Below are positions 16,392-25,156 of a DNA stretch of 64,000 bases, in pieces (positions within the stretch are counted from its first letter, which is position 1; the number at the start of each line of letters is the position of its first letter). This stretch comes from DASZTV01 sp035550655. Its GTDB lineage: Bacteria; Actinomycetota; Actinomycetes; JAFAQI01. The notes under the pieces were generated by a model that made no database searches, had not been told where the DNA came from, and saw only the letters and a list, made by a program, of their open reading frames with translations. The DNA lies in the NCBI GenBank assembly GCA_035550655.1, contig DASZOU010000022.1, positions 124,001-188,000 of the forward strand, given 5' to 3'. The position numbers and the translations under genes were made by a program.

Positions 16392-17462
16392 TCAGGCCAG
16401 CGGACTGAACCGCATCGAGCCGTCGGCCACGACGGCGTCGTTCCAGATCCGGATCCCGCTCGTCAGCTCGTTGTCGGCGCCGATCGACGCCCCCTCGCCG
16501 ATGACCGCGTTGGCGACGACGGTGCGCTGACCGATCTTGGCGCGCCGGCCGACCAGCGAGTTGAACACCGTCGCCCCCGCAGCAATCTGCACGCCGTCCC
16601 CGATGACCGATCGGGTCACCTGCGCGCCCGCGTCGACCTTCGACCGCGGGCCGATGACCGATCCGCCGTTCACGACCGCACCGGAGTGCACGACTGCGTC
16701 CTCCTGCAGCAACGCCTCGCCGGGCGGTGCGATCAAAGCCGGCGACTCGAGCACGCCGGTCACGATGTCCGAGCTTCCCTTGACGAAGGACGCGGGCGTG
16801 CCGACGTCGAGCCAGTACGACGTGTCGACGTAGCCGATCAGCATCGCCCCGCTTTCGAGCAGCTCCGGGAAGGTCTCGCGCTCGACCGAGACCACTCGGC
16901 CTTCCGGGATCGCCTCGATCACCTTGCGGCTGAACACGTAGCAGCCCGCGTTGATCCGGTTGGTCACCGGCGCATCGGACTTCTCGATGAAGCCGGTGAC
17001 CCGCGCATGCGAGTCCGTGGGCACGCATCCGAAGGCTCGAGCGTCTTCGACCTCGACGAGGTGCAGCGTCACCGCCGCGTCACGCCGGCGATGCATCTCG
17101 AGCTGGGCGCGGATGTCGTGGCCGGACAGCACATCACCGTTGAGCACCAGGACCGGGTCGTCGGGTCCGGATTCGAGGCGGCGCAGGACGTTCCTGATGC
17201 CCCCGCCGGTGCCGAGCGGCTCGGTCTCGGTGACGAAGTCGATGCGCATGCCGAAGTCGCGTCCCGTACCGAAGAACTCGTGAAACACCTCCGGCCGGTA
17301 CGACGTCGCGAGGACCAGGTGCTCGACGCCCGCGGCGCGCAGCCGGGTCACGAGATGGGAAAGAAACGGTGCTCCCGCAAACGGCAGCATCGGCTTCGGG
17401 GTTCGAAGCGTCAGCGGCTGCAGGCGCGTGCCCTGTCCTCCGACGAGGACGACTGCCTCCAC
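16392..17462 (-). CDS. manC: Sugar-phosphate nucleotidylyltransferase, mannose-1-phosphate guanylyltransferase-like
   Basis: 356 residues from GTG 17462. The N-terminal Rossmann-like NTP-transferase domain has VGGQGTRLQPLTLRTPKPML, TETEPLGTGGG and LVLNGDVLSG; from about residue 245 a left-handed beta-helix follows (VHSGAVVNGGSVIGPRSKV, IGEGASIGADN). This layout matches actinobacterial GDP-mannose pyrophosphorylases (Rv3264c, ManB/ManC naming varies), and the neighbourhood with manB supports mannose-1-phosphate as the substrate; glucose-1-phosphate is the alternative. It lies nine bases after the GT4 gene and is probably co-transcribed with it. Confidence 0.85.
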   Translation of the reverse strand: MEAVVLVGGQGTRLQPLTLRTPKPMLPFAGAPFLSHLVTRLRAAGVEHLVLATSYRPEVFHEFFGTGRDFGMRIDFVTETEPLGTGGGIRNVLRRLESGPDDPVLVLNGDVLSGHDIRAQLEMHRRRDAAVTLHLVEVEDARAFGCVPTDSHARVTGFIEKSDAPVTNRINAGCYVFSRKVIEAIPEGRVVSVERETFPELLESGAMLIGYVDTSYWLDVGTPASFVKGSSDIVTGVLESPALIAPPGEALLQEDAVVHSGAVVNGGSVIGPRSKVDAGAQVTRSVIGDGVQIAAGATVFNSLVGRRAKIGQRTVVANAVIGEGASIGADNELTSGIRIWNDAVVADGSMRFSPLA

Positions 17463-17471
17463 CCGGACCGC

Positions 17472-18599
17472 TTAGCCCTGTGACACGGCACGGGCGTAGG
17501 CGGCGAGATGCGCCTCTGCGCTTGCCGACCAGGTGAACTCCTGGGCACGCGCGACCGCGGCATCGCCCAGCGCCCGGCGCCTGGCGGCATCGTCGAGGAG
17601 GGCGGACAGCGCGGCACCGATAGACGCGGCGTCCGGCTCGGTGTAGGCCACGGCGTCGCCGCCGACCTCCGGCAACGACAACCGCTGCGTCGTCAGGACC
17701 GGAGCGCCGCAGGCCATGGCCTCCAGCACTGGAAGGCCGAAGCCCTCGCCGTGGCTCGGGAAGGCGACGCAGATCGCGCCGCCGAGATATCCGGGCAGGT
17801 CGGCAAACCGCAGATAGCCGGGCCGAACCACCCGGAGATGACTCGGAACCTCGGCGACCGCCGCGTCGACGTCCTCGTCCCAGCCTCGACCGCCCGCGAG
17901 GACCAGCGCCGGCGGGTCGTCGCGCCAGCTCACCGCCTCGACCCAGCCACGGATCAGCGCCGGAACGTTCTTGCGAGGCTCCAGGACGCCGAGGAACGCG
18001 ACGTACTCGCCGCGGATGCCGAGCCGCGCGGCAACCCGGGCCTTGTCCGCATCGGTCGGCGGGTGGAACAGCTGGGGGTCCACCCCGTGGTACGCGACGT
18101 CGATCATCGTCGGGTCGGCGTCAAGGACCCGGACGAGCTCGTCCCGGGTCGCCTTGCTGGGAACGATGACCCGGGTGGCTCGGCGGAGCGCGGTGCGGAT
18201 GGCGGAGCGGAAGAACGTGCCCTTCACGGCGGCGATGTCATCCGGCGCGGTGAAGAAGGTGGCGTCGTGGATCGTGACGACCACCGGCCGCCCCGCCCGA
18301 AGCGGCATCGTGTAGTGCGGTGAGTGGATGACGTCGACCGAGAGCTGCTGGGCGACGAGGGGCAGCCCCGTCTGCTCCCACGCCAAGCGCGCCGGCCGGT
18401 GCGCGATGGCAGGCGGGCCAGGAACCATCGTCGCGTGCGGCGCGACCTGGGCGTAGCGCTCGGCATCGGCTCGCTGGCAGACGATCGCAAGATCGGTGCC
18501 AGCAGCGCCAAGTGCGCCCAACAGCCCGTCGACGTAACGTCCCACCCCGCCACGGTCGGCGGGTACTGCAGTCGCGTCGACCAGCACTCGGGGGGCCAC
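17472..18599 (-). CDS. GT4 family glycosyltransferase
   Basis: 375 residues from GTG 18599, with a GGGAGGGAG ribosome site. It is a GT-B fold retaining enzyme: N-terminal GGVGRYVDGLLGAL (acceptor side), VDVIHSPHYTMPL, then YVAFLGVLEPRKNVPALI and the donor motif HGEGFGLPVLEAMACGAPV with the two Glu of the E-x7-E pattern. The order of this gene and manC suggests that GDP-mannose may be the donor, but the sequence does not prove it. It probably works at the inner face of the membrane on an envelope glycolipid or glycan. The 119-base upstream gap carries GTGATCAC, a short palindrome without a known meaning. Confidence 0.85.
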   Translation of the reverse strand: MAPRVLVDATAVPADRGGVGRYVDGLLGALGAAGTDLAIVCQRADAERYAQVAPHATMVPGPPAIAHRPARLAWEQTGLPLVAQQLSVDVIHSPHYTMPLRAGRPVVVTIHDATFFTAPDDIAAVKGTFFRSAIRTALRRATRVIVPSKATRDELVRVLDADPTMIDVAYHGVDPQLFHPPTDADKARVAARLGIRGEYVAFLGVLEPRKNVPALIRGWVEAVSWRDDPPALVLAGGRGWDEDVDAAVAEVPSHLRVVRPGYLRFADLPGYLGGAICVAFPSHGEGFGLPVLEAMACGAPVLTTQRLSLPEVGGDAVAYTEPDAASIGAALSALLDDAARRRALGDAAVARAQEFTWSASAEAHLAAYARAVSQG

Positions 18600-18718
18600 G
18601 TGCGGCTCCCTCCCCGTCTGATCTCGAAGTCGGTTCTCTTGCTTGATTCAGCGTAGACCCGCCGCATACCTCCTGCGCCAAGGTGTGATCACGACACGAA
18701 ACCAGTAATCCTCGAAGG

Positions 18719-19309
18719 GTGCAGACTCCAGCCGAACTTCTTAATGTCGAGCTACGGCGGGACGGCGCGCGGCCGTTCATCACGGCGTACGACGCGGAGG
18801 CCGGCCGGGTTGAGCTGTCAGTGGCGACCACGGCCAACTGGGTGGCGAAGGTGGCGGGGTATCTCGAGGACGAGCTCGGGGTCGGGCCGGGCGACCAGAT
18901 CGAGGTCGCACCGACGCTGCACTGGCTCACGGCCGTCGTCCTGCTGGCGGGATGGGCGGTGGGCGCTGAGGTCTGCTTCGACCCGGCGGCTGCCGCCCAG
19001 CAGATCGAGGTTCCGCTCGACCCGATGGGTGCCGGGCTGCTCCGGCTGGTCGCGGCCTACCCCGACCGCTACGTGCCGGCTTCGCCGTCGGGCAAGGCGG
19101 CTGCGGGCGACGTACCGGCCGGGGCCCGGTTGCTGACAACGCTTCCCCTCGACGGGACCGGCGTCGGCCCGGGGCTGCTCGGCCCGCTCGCGGCCGGTGG
19201 CTCCGTCGTCTACGTGGCGGCGCCCGAGCTCGCCGCGAAGGTGGCCGCCGACGAACGGGTGACGCACACCGCCGGAGTCGACGTCGCAGGCCTACCGCGC
19301 CTGGGCTAG
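18719..19309 (+). CDS. TIGR03089 family protein
   Basis: 196 residues from GTG 18719, a TAATCC box lying 7 bases upstream. The protein resembles the N-terminal half of AMP-binding enzymes (TTANWVAKVAGYLEDELGVGPGD, VLLAGWAVGAEVCF) but lacks the phosphate loop and catalytic part, as is normal for TIGR03089. The family is restricted to actinobacteria; Rv3268 is a member and lies near the same genes. Function is unknown; it could be a pseudo-adenylation scaffold. Its end overlaps the convergent acetoacetyl-CoA synthetase by 18 bases. Confidence 0.8.
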   Translation: MQTPAELLNVELRRDGARPFITAYDAEAGRVELSVATTANWVAKVAGYLEDELGVGPGDQIEVAPTLHWLTAVVLLAGWAVGAEVCFDPAAAAQQIEVPLDPMGAGLLRLVAAYPDRYVPASPSGKAAAGDVPAGARLLTTLPLDGTGVGPGLLGPLAAGGSVVYVAAPELAAKVAADERVTHTAGVDVAGLPRLG

Positions 19310-21253
19310 CTCCACGAACGGGGTCATCGACGCGGGATCGGCGAGTGCGCCACGCGATACCGCCTTGTCGAGCGGCACGCCGGCGAGCACCCGCTTGACC
19401 GGCACTTCGCACTTCTTGCCGTTGATCGTTCGGGGCACCGCCGGCACCGCGATGACGTCGTCGGGCACGTGCCGCGGCGAGAGCTGCGCCCGGATCAGGC
19501 GGCGAACGTCGGCCGTCACGTCCTCGAGCGAGACTCCGTCAGCGAGGACGACGAACAGCAAGAGCCGACCCTCGACGCCGGCGGCTGACGTGTCGATCAC
19601 CAACGCGTCGAGGACGCCGGGCAACGACTCGACGACCCGGTAGAACTCCGACGTGCCCATCCGCACGCCACCCCGGTTGAGGGTCGAGTCGCTGCGGCCG
19701 TAGATGACGCATGATCCGTCGGCGGCGAACTTCACCCAGTCGCCGTGCCGCCAGACGCCCGGGTAGGTCTCGAAGTACGACGCGCGCAGCCGCGAGCCGT
19801 CGGGGTCGTTCCAGAACCCGACCGGCATCGACGGCATCGGCTCGGTGACCACCAGCTCGCCGACCTCATCGACGACCTCGTGACCGTCCTTGTCGTATGC
19901 CACGACTGCGCAGCCGAGCAGGCGGGCGGGAATCACGCCGGCTCGGACGCCGAGGTCGGGAGCACCCCCGACGAACGCCGTGCAGACGTCGGTGCCGCCC
20001 GACAGCGACGACAGCATCACGTCACCACCGACGGCGTCGTACACCCAGGCGAAGCCCTCCGGCGGAAGCGGGGCTCCGGTCGAGCCGACGGTACGGACCG
20101 CAGAGAGGTCGACCTCGTCCTTCGGACGCAAGCCCCCCTTCTCACATGCCTGGATGAACGGCGCGCCCAGCCCCAAGCAGGTGATACCGGTCCGTTCGGC
20201 CAGCCGCCACAGCGCCATCTGGTCGGGGAAGGCCGGGTTGCCGTCGTAGAGCACGACTGCCGCACCGACGGCGAGGCCGGAGACGAGCAGGTTCCACATC
20301 ATCCAGCCGGTGGTGCTGAACCAGAAGAAGCGATCCCCGGGGCCGAGATCAAGGTGCAGGCTGAGCTGCTTCGCGTGCTCGAGCAGCATTCCGCCGTGGC
20401 CGTGAAGGATCGGCTTGGGCAGCCCGGTCGTCCCCGAGGAGTAGAGCACCCACAACGGGTCGTCGAACGCCATCGGCTCGAAGGAGATGTGGCCGCCGAC
20501 CGCCAAGAGCTCCGCCCAGCTCGTCGAGGCCGCAAGCGTCGCGGTCTCATCGAGATAGGGAACGAGGACGGTGTGACGCAGCGTGGGCAGCTTCGCCCGC
20601 AGCTCCTCGACGGTGCCGCGGATGTCGAACTGCTTGCCGCCGTAGCGGTAGCCGTCGACCGCGAGCAGCAGGACCGGCTCGATCTGGGTGAACCGGTCCG
20701 CGATCGCCGTCGGGCCGAAGTCAGGAGAGCAGCTCGACCAGATCGCGCCGAGACTCGCGGCGGCCAGCATCGCAACCAGCGCCTCGACGCCGTTCGGAAG
20801 CAACGCGACCACCCGGTCGCCCTTGCCGATTCCCTGCTGGGCCATCCAGTTGCGGACACTCGCCACCTGGGTGCGCAGCTCGCGTCGGCTCAACCTCAGC
20901 TCGCGGCCGTCCTCGCGCGCCGCGATGACCGCGAGGTCGTCGACGCCCACGCGTTGCAGCGGGTACAGCAGGTGCTCGGCGTAGCTCGTCCGCCCGCCGG
21001 GGAACCACTTCGCGCCCGGCATGACGCGGCCGGTGAGGACCGCGTCATAAGGGGTGGACCACCGGATCCTTGCCCACGCCTCGAAGGCACCCCAGAAGTC
21101 CTCGAGGTGCTCGACCGACCAGCGGTGCAGCTGCTCGTACGACGCGAGGCTCACCTCTCGCTCCGCCTCGAGCCAGCGCTGGAAGTCGGCCAGCCGGGAC
21201 GACGCGACGCGCTCGGGGCCAGGCGTCCAGAGCAGATCACCTTCGCTGACCAC
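19292..21253 (-). CDS. Acetoacetyl-CoA synthetase
   Basis: 653 residues, the usual size for AacS, which makes acetoacetyl-CoA from acetoacetate, ATP and CoA. Start chosen at GTG 21253 (VVSEGDLLWTPG), ten bases after the ferrochelatase stop; the longer frame overlaps that gene. Visible motifs: LYSSGTTGLPKPI (ATP loop), FWFSTTGWMMWN, GSTGAPLPPEGF, WRHGDWVKF and the C-terminal RTINGKKCEVPVKR with the catalytic Lys. It belongs to the hemH/acyl-CoA dehydrogenase run. Acetoacetate could come from HMG-CoA lyase (42432-43346). Confidence 0.93.
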   Translation of the reverse strand: MVSEGDLLWTPGPERVASSRLADFQRWLEAEREVSLASYEQLHRWSVEHLEDFWGAFEAWARIRWSTPYDAVLTGRVMPGAKWFPGGRTSYAEHLLYPLQRVGVDDLAVIAAREDGRELRLSRRELRTQVASVRNWMAQQGIGKGDRVVALLPNGVEALVAMLAAASLGAIWSSCSPDFGPTAIADRFTQIEPVLLLAVDGYRYGGKQFDIRGTVEELRAKLPTLRHTVLVPYLDETATLAASTSWAELLAVGGHISFEPMAFDDPLWVLYSSGTTGLPKPILHGHGGMLLEHAKQLSLHLDLGPGDRFFWFSTTGWMMWNLLVSGLAVGAAVVLYDGNPAFPDQMALWRLAERTGITCLGLGAPFIQACEKGGLRPKDEVDLSAVRTVGSTGAPLPPEGFAWVYDAVGGDVMLSSLSGGTDVCTAFVGGAPDLGVRAGVIPARLLGCAVVAYDKDGHEVVDEVGELVVTEPMPSMPVGFWNDPDGSRLRASYFETYPGVWRHGDWVKFAADGSCVIYGRSDSTLNRGGVRMGTSEFYRVVESLPGVLDALVIDTSAAGVEGRLLLFVVLADGVSLEDVTADVRRLIRAQLSPRHVPDDVIAVPAVPRTINGKKCEVPVKRVLAGVPLDKAVSRGALADPASMTPFVELAQAR

Positions 21254-21263
21254 GAGCGGCAGG

Positions 21264-22283
21264 CTAACGAGTTTGGAAGCGGCAGCAGCCCGCGGGGCAG
21301 ACGTCGTGCGACGGCCCGAGACCCGACAGCGCACGTCGCGGCGCGGCGCGGTCGAGCCGCTCTACGACCAGCTCCCGAATCATCGCAATGAACCTGTCAT
21401 CCGCGGCGGGCGGCGCGGTGCGGTGGAAGCCGAGGCCGACCTTGGCCGCGGTCGCCGCGGCCTCGACATCGAGATCCCATCGAACCTCTATGTGGTCGCT
21501 GACGAACCCGATCGGGACGACGACGACGTCAGTGCCGCCGGTCGCGGCCACGCCGCGGGCGGCGTCGTTGACGTCCGGCACCAGCCAGGGCACCGACGGT
21601 GGCCCGCTGCGGCTGCAGTACGCCAGCTGGAATCCGATGCCGGGCGTGGCGGCGGCCACGAGGGCAGCGGCCGCGTCGAGCTGAGCGACGTACAGCCCCC
21701 CGGCGGGCCCGCTGGCGGCCGACATCGACTCGGGCACGGAATGGGCGACGAACAGGACTTGCGTCGTCGCGTGCCGGCCCGGATCGATCGCCTCGACCGC
21801 GGCACGCAGAGCGTCGCGCTGCGGCTCGATGAAGCCCGGGTGGTCGAAGTAGTGGCGCAGCTTGTGCAGCTCGGGCGCATTGGGACCGAGCGGCGCCGCG
21901 GCAGCAGCGAGGTCGTCCTGGTACTGCCGGCACGCGGAGTAGGACGCGTACGCGGAGGTCACGAAGACCAACGCGTTGCGGACCCCGCCGTCGGCCATCT
22001 CGCGGACGACGTCACCGACGTACGGCGACCAGTTGCGGTTCCCCCAGAACACGGGCAGGTCGACACCGTGTGCGGCGAAGTCCGCCTCGACGGCCGAGAC
22101 GAGCGCTCGGTTCTGCGCGTTGATCGGCGAGACCCCACCGAAGTGCAGGTAGTGCTGCGCGACTTCCGCGAGCCGCTCGGCCGGCACGTCGCGGCCGCGG
22201 GTGACGTTCTCGAGGAACGGCATCACGTCGTCCGGTCCTTCCGGGCCGCCGAAGGACAGGACGAGGAGTGCGTCGTACGTCAG
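21264..22283 (-). CDS. hemH: Ferrochelatase (coproporphyrin III type), probable CTG start
   Basis: 339 residues if started at CTG 22283 (TYDALLVLSFGGPEGPDD), which restores the conserved first strand. In this frame an in-frame TGA lies four codons upstream and there is no ATG, GTG or TTG between; GAAGG precedes the CTG by six bases. The first ordinary start, GTG 22226, would drop 19 conserved residues. Motifs: FLENVTRGR, YLHFGGVSPIN, VFWGNRNW, LRHYFDHPGF, FVAHSVPES, SRSGPPSVPWL and PIGFVSDHIEVRWDLD. C-terminal CPAGCC plus an internal SACRQY Cys could hold the [2Fe-2S] cluster known in actinobacterial enzymes. It inserts iron in late haem synthesis. Confidence 0.92.
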   Translation of the reverse strand: MTYDALLVLSFGGPEGPDDVMPFLENVTRGRDVPAERLAEVAQHYLHFGGVSPINAQNRALVSAVEADFAAHGVDLPVFWGNRNWSPYVGDVVREMADGGVRNALVFVTSAYASYSACRQYQDDLAAAAAPLGPNAPELHKLRHYFDHPGFIEPQRDALRAAVEAIDPGRHATTQVLFVAHSVPESMSAASGPAGGLYVAQLDAAAALVAAATPGIGFQLAYCSRSGPPSVPWLVPDVNDAARGVAATGGTDVVVVPIGFVSDHIEVRWDLDVEAAATAAKVGLGFHRTAPPAADDRFIAMIRELVVERLDRAAPRRALSGLGPSHDVCPAGCCRFQTR

Positions 22284-22310
22284 CGCGCGCCTTCAATCAA
22301 CGAGGGCCCC

Positions 22311-23480
22311 TTAGCGGACAGGGTTCGCCTTCAGCAGGTTGCGGGACATCACCAGGCGCTGGATCTGGTTGGTGCCCTCGTAGATCTGGGTGATCTTCGC
22401 GTCGCGCATCATCCGCTCCAGCGGGAAGTCCCGGGTGTAGCCGTAGCCGCCGAGCAGCTGGACGCCGTCGGTCGTGACCTCCATCGCGGCGTCGGAGGCG
22501 AAGCACTTCGCCGCCGCGGACATGAAGGTGAGGTTCGGCGCGAGCCGCTCGGACAAGGCCGCTGCGGTGTAGATCAGGGAGCGGGCCGCCTCGGTCTTCA
22601 TCGCCATGTCGGCGAGCATGAAGGAGACGCCCTGAAACTCCGCGATCGGCTTGCCGAACTGCTTGCGCTCCTGGACGTACCGCGTGCAGTAGTCGACCGC
22701 CCCTTGCGCGATGCCGAGCGCCTGCGCCCCGATCGTCAGCCGGGTGTGGTCGAGGGTCCGCAACGCGGTCTTGAACCCGGTCCCTTGCTCACCGATCATC
22801 CGGTCGGCCGGGATCCGCACGTTGTCGAAGTAGACCTCGGCAGTCGGTGAGCCCTTGATGCCGAGCTTCTTCTCGGGTGCGCCGAAGCTGACGCCGCCGT
22901 CGTCCTTCTCCACGACGAAGGCCGAGATGCCGTTCGCGCCGAGCTCCGGGTCGGTCACGGCCATGACGGTGTAGAACTTCGAGACGCCCGCATTGGTGAT
23001 CCAGCGCTTCACCCCGTTGAGCACCCAGGTGTCACCGTCGCGCTCCGCCCTCGTCTTCATGCTGCCGGCGTCGCTGCCGGCGTCCGGCTCCGACAGGCAG
23101 TAGCTGAACATGCCCTCGCCGGCGGCCAGCCTGGGCAGGTAGGCCTGCTTGAGCTCCTCGCCGCCCGACAGCATCAGACCCATCGTGCCGAGCTTGTTGA
23201 CGGCCGGAATGAGCGAGGATGCCGCACAGGCGCGCGCGACCTCTTCGATCACGATGGCCGAGGCGATCGCATCGGCGCCGATCCCGCCGTACTCCTCCGG
23301 CACGTGCACGGCATGCAGCTCTGCTGCCACCAGCGCGTCGTGCACGTCCCACGGGAACTCTGCTGCCTCGTCGATCGCCGCCGCACGCGGGGCGATCTTG
23401 TCGTCCGCGAGCTCGCGCACAGTCTTGCGGAGCAGCTGGTGCTCCTCGGGAAGGGTGAAGAGGTCGAACGCCGGATTCAC
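22311..23480 (-). CDS. Acyl-CoA dehydrogenase (FadE25-like)
   Basis: 389 residues from GTG 23480. A complete FAD-dependent acyl-CoA dehydrogenase: FSYCLSEPDAGSDAGSMKT, WVLNGVKRWITNAG, QYFKTALRTLDHTRL-type region, and the end LLGGYGYTRDFPLERMMRDAKITQIYEGTNQIQR with the catalytic Glu in YEGTNQ. It resembles short/medium-chain enzymes such as mycobacterial FadE25. The acyl chain cannot be assigned. It heads the run acyl-CoA dehydrogenase - hemH - aacS. A TACCAT box 6 bases before the GTG suggests a leaderless message. Confidence 0.9.
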   Translation of the reverse strand: MNPAFDLFTLPEEHQLLRKTVRELADDKIAPRAAAIDEAAEFPWDVHDALVAAELHAVHVPEEYGGIGADAIASAIVIEEVARACAASSLIPAVNKLGTMGLMLSGGEELKQAYLPRLAAGEGMFSYCLSEPDAGSDAGSMKTRAERDGDTWVLNGVKRWITNAGVSKFYTVMAVTDPELGANGISAFVVEKDDGGVSFGAPEKKLGIKGSPTAEVYFDNVRIPADRMIGEQGTGFKTALRTLDHTRLTIGAQALGIAQGAVDYCTRYVQERKQFGKPIAEFQGVSFMLADMAMKTEAARSLIYTAAALSERLAPNLTFMSAAAKCFASDAAMEVTTDGVQLLGGYGYTRDFPLERMMRDAKITQIYEGTNQIQRLVMSRNLLKANPVR

Positions 23481-23486
23481 CCGGTC

Positions 23487-23492
23487 ATGGTA
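23487..23492 (-). promoter_or_regulatory. -10 box (TACCAT) of a leaderless acyl-CoA dehydrogenase transcript
   Basis: TACCAT on the minus strand, 6 bases before the GTG at 23480. The divergent ugd gene has its own box 26 bases away. Confidence 0.5.
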
Positions 23493-23517
23493 GGCGGCGC
23501 CCCGGGCCGACTGGTCC

Positions 23518-23523
23518 TACCCT
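23518..23523 (+). promoter_or_regulatory. -10 box (TACCCT) of a leaderless ugd transcript
   Basis: TACCCT ends 6 bases before the ATG at 23530. Confidence 0.5.
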
Positions 23524-23529
23524 TGCCGC

Positions 23530-24852
23530 ATGAGCGCACCTCGCATGACCGTGCTCGGCACCGGCTACCTCGGTGCGACGCACGCCGTCTGCATGGCCTC
23601 GCTCGGCTTCGAGGTCCTCGGCCTGGACGTCGACGCCGCCAAAGTCGCGCGGCTGTCCAGCGGAGAGGTCCCGTTCTACGAACCGGGGCTCGAGCCGCTC
23701 CTGCGCAAGACGCTCGCCAGTGGCCGGTTGCGGTTCACGACCTCCTACGAAGAGGTTGCCGCGTTCGGCGACGTTCACTTTCTCTGCGTCGGGACGCCGC
23801 AGAAGGAGAACGAGTACGCCGCGGACCTCGACTTCGTCTATACGGCCGTCACCAGTCTCGCGCCTTTGCTCACCCGGCCCTGCGTGTTCGCGGGCAAGTC
23901 AACCGTGCCGGTCGGCACCGCCGAGCGGATCGCGGCGCGAATCGCCGAAACGGCTCCGGCCGGCGCGGACGTCGAGGTCGTGTGGAACCCGGAGTTCCTT
24001 CGCGAGGGCTTTGCCGTCGACGACACCCTCCACCCGGATCGGCTCGTCTTCGGTGTGACGTCCGAGCGCGGCGAGCAGGCGATGCGCGAGGCCTATGCCC
24101 CCGTGATCGCCGGCGGGACTCCGGTCGTCGTCACCGACCTCGCCACCGCGCAGCTCGTGAAGGTCGCCGCCAACGCGTTCCTGGCCACCAAGATCTCGTT
24201 CATCAACGCGATGGCTGAGGTGTGCGAGGCCACACACGCCGACGTCACGAAGCTGTCCGAAGCGCTGTCCCACGACACCCGGATCGGCGGTCGGTTCCTC
24301 AACGCGGGTCTGGGCTTCGGCGGCGGCTGCCTGCCGAAGGACATCCGCGCCTTCATGGCGCGCGCCGGCGAGCTCGGCGTCGACCAGGCGCTCACCTTCC
24401 TGACGGACGTCGACGCGATCAACCTGCGGCGGCGAGCCCGGATGGTCGACCTGGCCAGGGAGCTGCTCGAGGACTCGCTGACGAACCGCCGCATCGCGAT
24501 CCTCGGGGCCGCGTTCAAGCCGAACAGCGACGACATCCGCGACTCCCCCGCCCTCGATGTGGCGACCCGACTGCATCACGCGGGCGCGGAGGTCTCCGTC
24601 TACGACCCCGCCGCGATGGACAACGCCCGGGTTCGCTACCCGGACCTGAGCTACGCCGCCTCGACACTGGAGGCGGCTCAGGGCGCGGACCTCGTGCTCC
24701 TGCTGACCGAGTGGCTGGAGTTCCGCGAGGCCGATCCGGCCGTGCTGGCGGACGTGGTCGCGGCGCGCAACATCGTCGACGGCCGCAATGCGCTCGATCC
24801 CGATCGCTGGCGAGCCGCCGGGTGGACATATCGCGCACTCGGCCGTCCCTGA
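23530..24852 (+). CDS. ugd: UDP-glucose 6-dehydrogenase
   Basis: 440 residues from ATG 23530. The enzyme oxidises UDP-glucose twice with NAD to UDP-glucuronate, a precursor of envelope polysaccharides. Motifs: VLGTGYLGATHAVCMASLG (NAD fold), FLCVGTPQKEN, STVPVGTAERI, WNPEFLREG, AFLATKISFINAMAEVCE and the active-site GFGGGCLPKDIRA with the nucleophilic Cys. The C-terminal UDP-binding domain ends normally. It stands alone, divergent from the acyl-CoA dehydrogenase. Its product could feed the surface polymers encoded elsewhere in the window. Confidence 0.95.
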   Translation: MSAPRMTVLGTGYLGATHAVCMASLGFEVLGLDVDAAKVARLSSGEVPFYEPGLEPLLRKTLASGRLRFTTSYEEVAAFGDVHFLCVGTPQKENEYAADLDFVYTAVTSLAPLLTRPCVFAGKSTVPVGTAERIAARIAETAPAGADVEVVWNPEFLREGFAVDDTLHPDRLVFGVTSERGEQAMREAYAPVIAGGTPVVVTDLATAQLVKVAANAFLATKISFINAMAEVCEATHADVTKLSEALSHDTRIGGRFLNAGLGFGGGCLPKDIRAFMARAGELGVDQALTFLTDVDAINLRRRARMVDLARELLEDSLTNRRIAILGAAFKPNSDDIRDSPALDVATRLHHAGAEVSVYDPAAMDNARVRYPDLSYAASTLEAAQGADLVLLLTEWLEFREADPAVLADVVAARNIVDGRNALDPDRWRAAGWTYRALGRP

Positions 24853-24982
24853 CGTCACCTCAGAGACCCCGCCACGCTCAGATCTGACAGCGCGTCGCCA
24901 GATGTCGCCCGATCGGCCCCTTGTTCCGGCTTTACCCGCTATCGAGACTTAATGAGGGGCTCGGGGGTAGGACCGGATCGTG

Positions 24983-25156
24983 ATGAGCGACGACCGCTCG
25001 ATAGAAGATGGCCAGCGTGAGCTGGTGATCGCACTGCGCCTGCTCGAGAGCGGCGTCCCGCTGTCGTTGCTGCTCGACCTCGCCGGGCCGCCCCACTCAG
25101 CCGAGATCTATCAGGCGGAGTCGGGCCCGGCCGAATGGCTGGTGGGCGCGCCCTGA
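24983..25156 (+). CDS. Small conserved-looking protein of unknown function
   Basis: 57 residues from ATG 24983 (MSDDRSIEDGQRELVIALRL) to TGA 25154-25156; the middle reads LLESGVPLSLLLDLAGPPHS and the end AEWLVGAP. The composition and codon use look coding, with an amphipathic helix and no signal peptide. I do not recognise a named family. Its 3' end overlaps the convergent menE gene by 46 bases, which weakens the call somewhat. The 130-base gap before it holds an AT-richer stretch near 24920-24955 but no clear promoter. Confidence 0.55.
   Translation: MSDDRSIEDGQRELVIALRLLESGVPLSLLLDLAGPPHSAEIYQAESGPAEWLVGAP

Noticed and set aside
18685..18692. GTGATCAC palindrome as a CRP-type site
   Set aside because: The CRP family site needs TGTGA-n6-TCACA; here the halves touch without the spacer.
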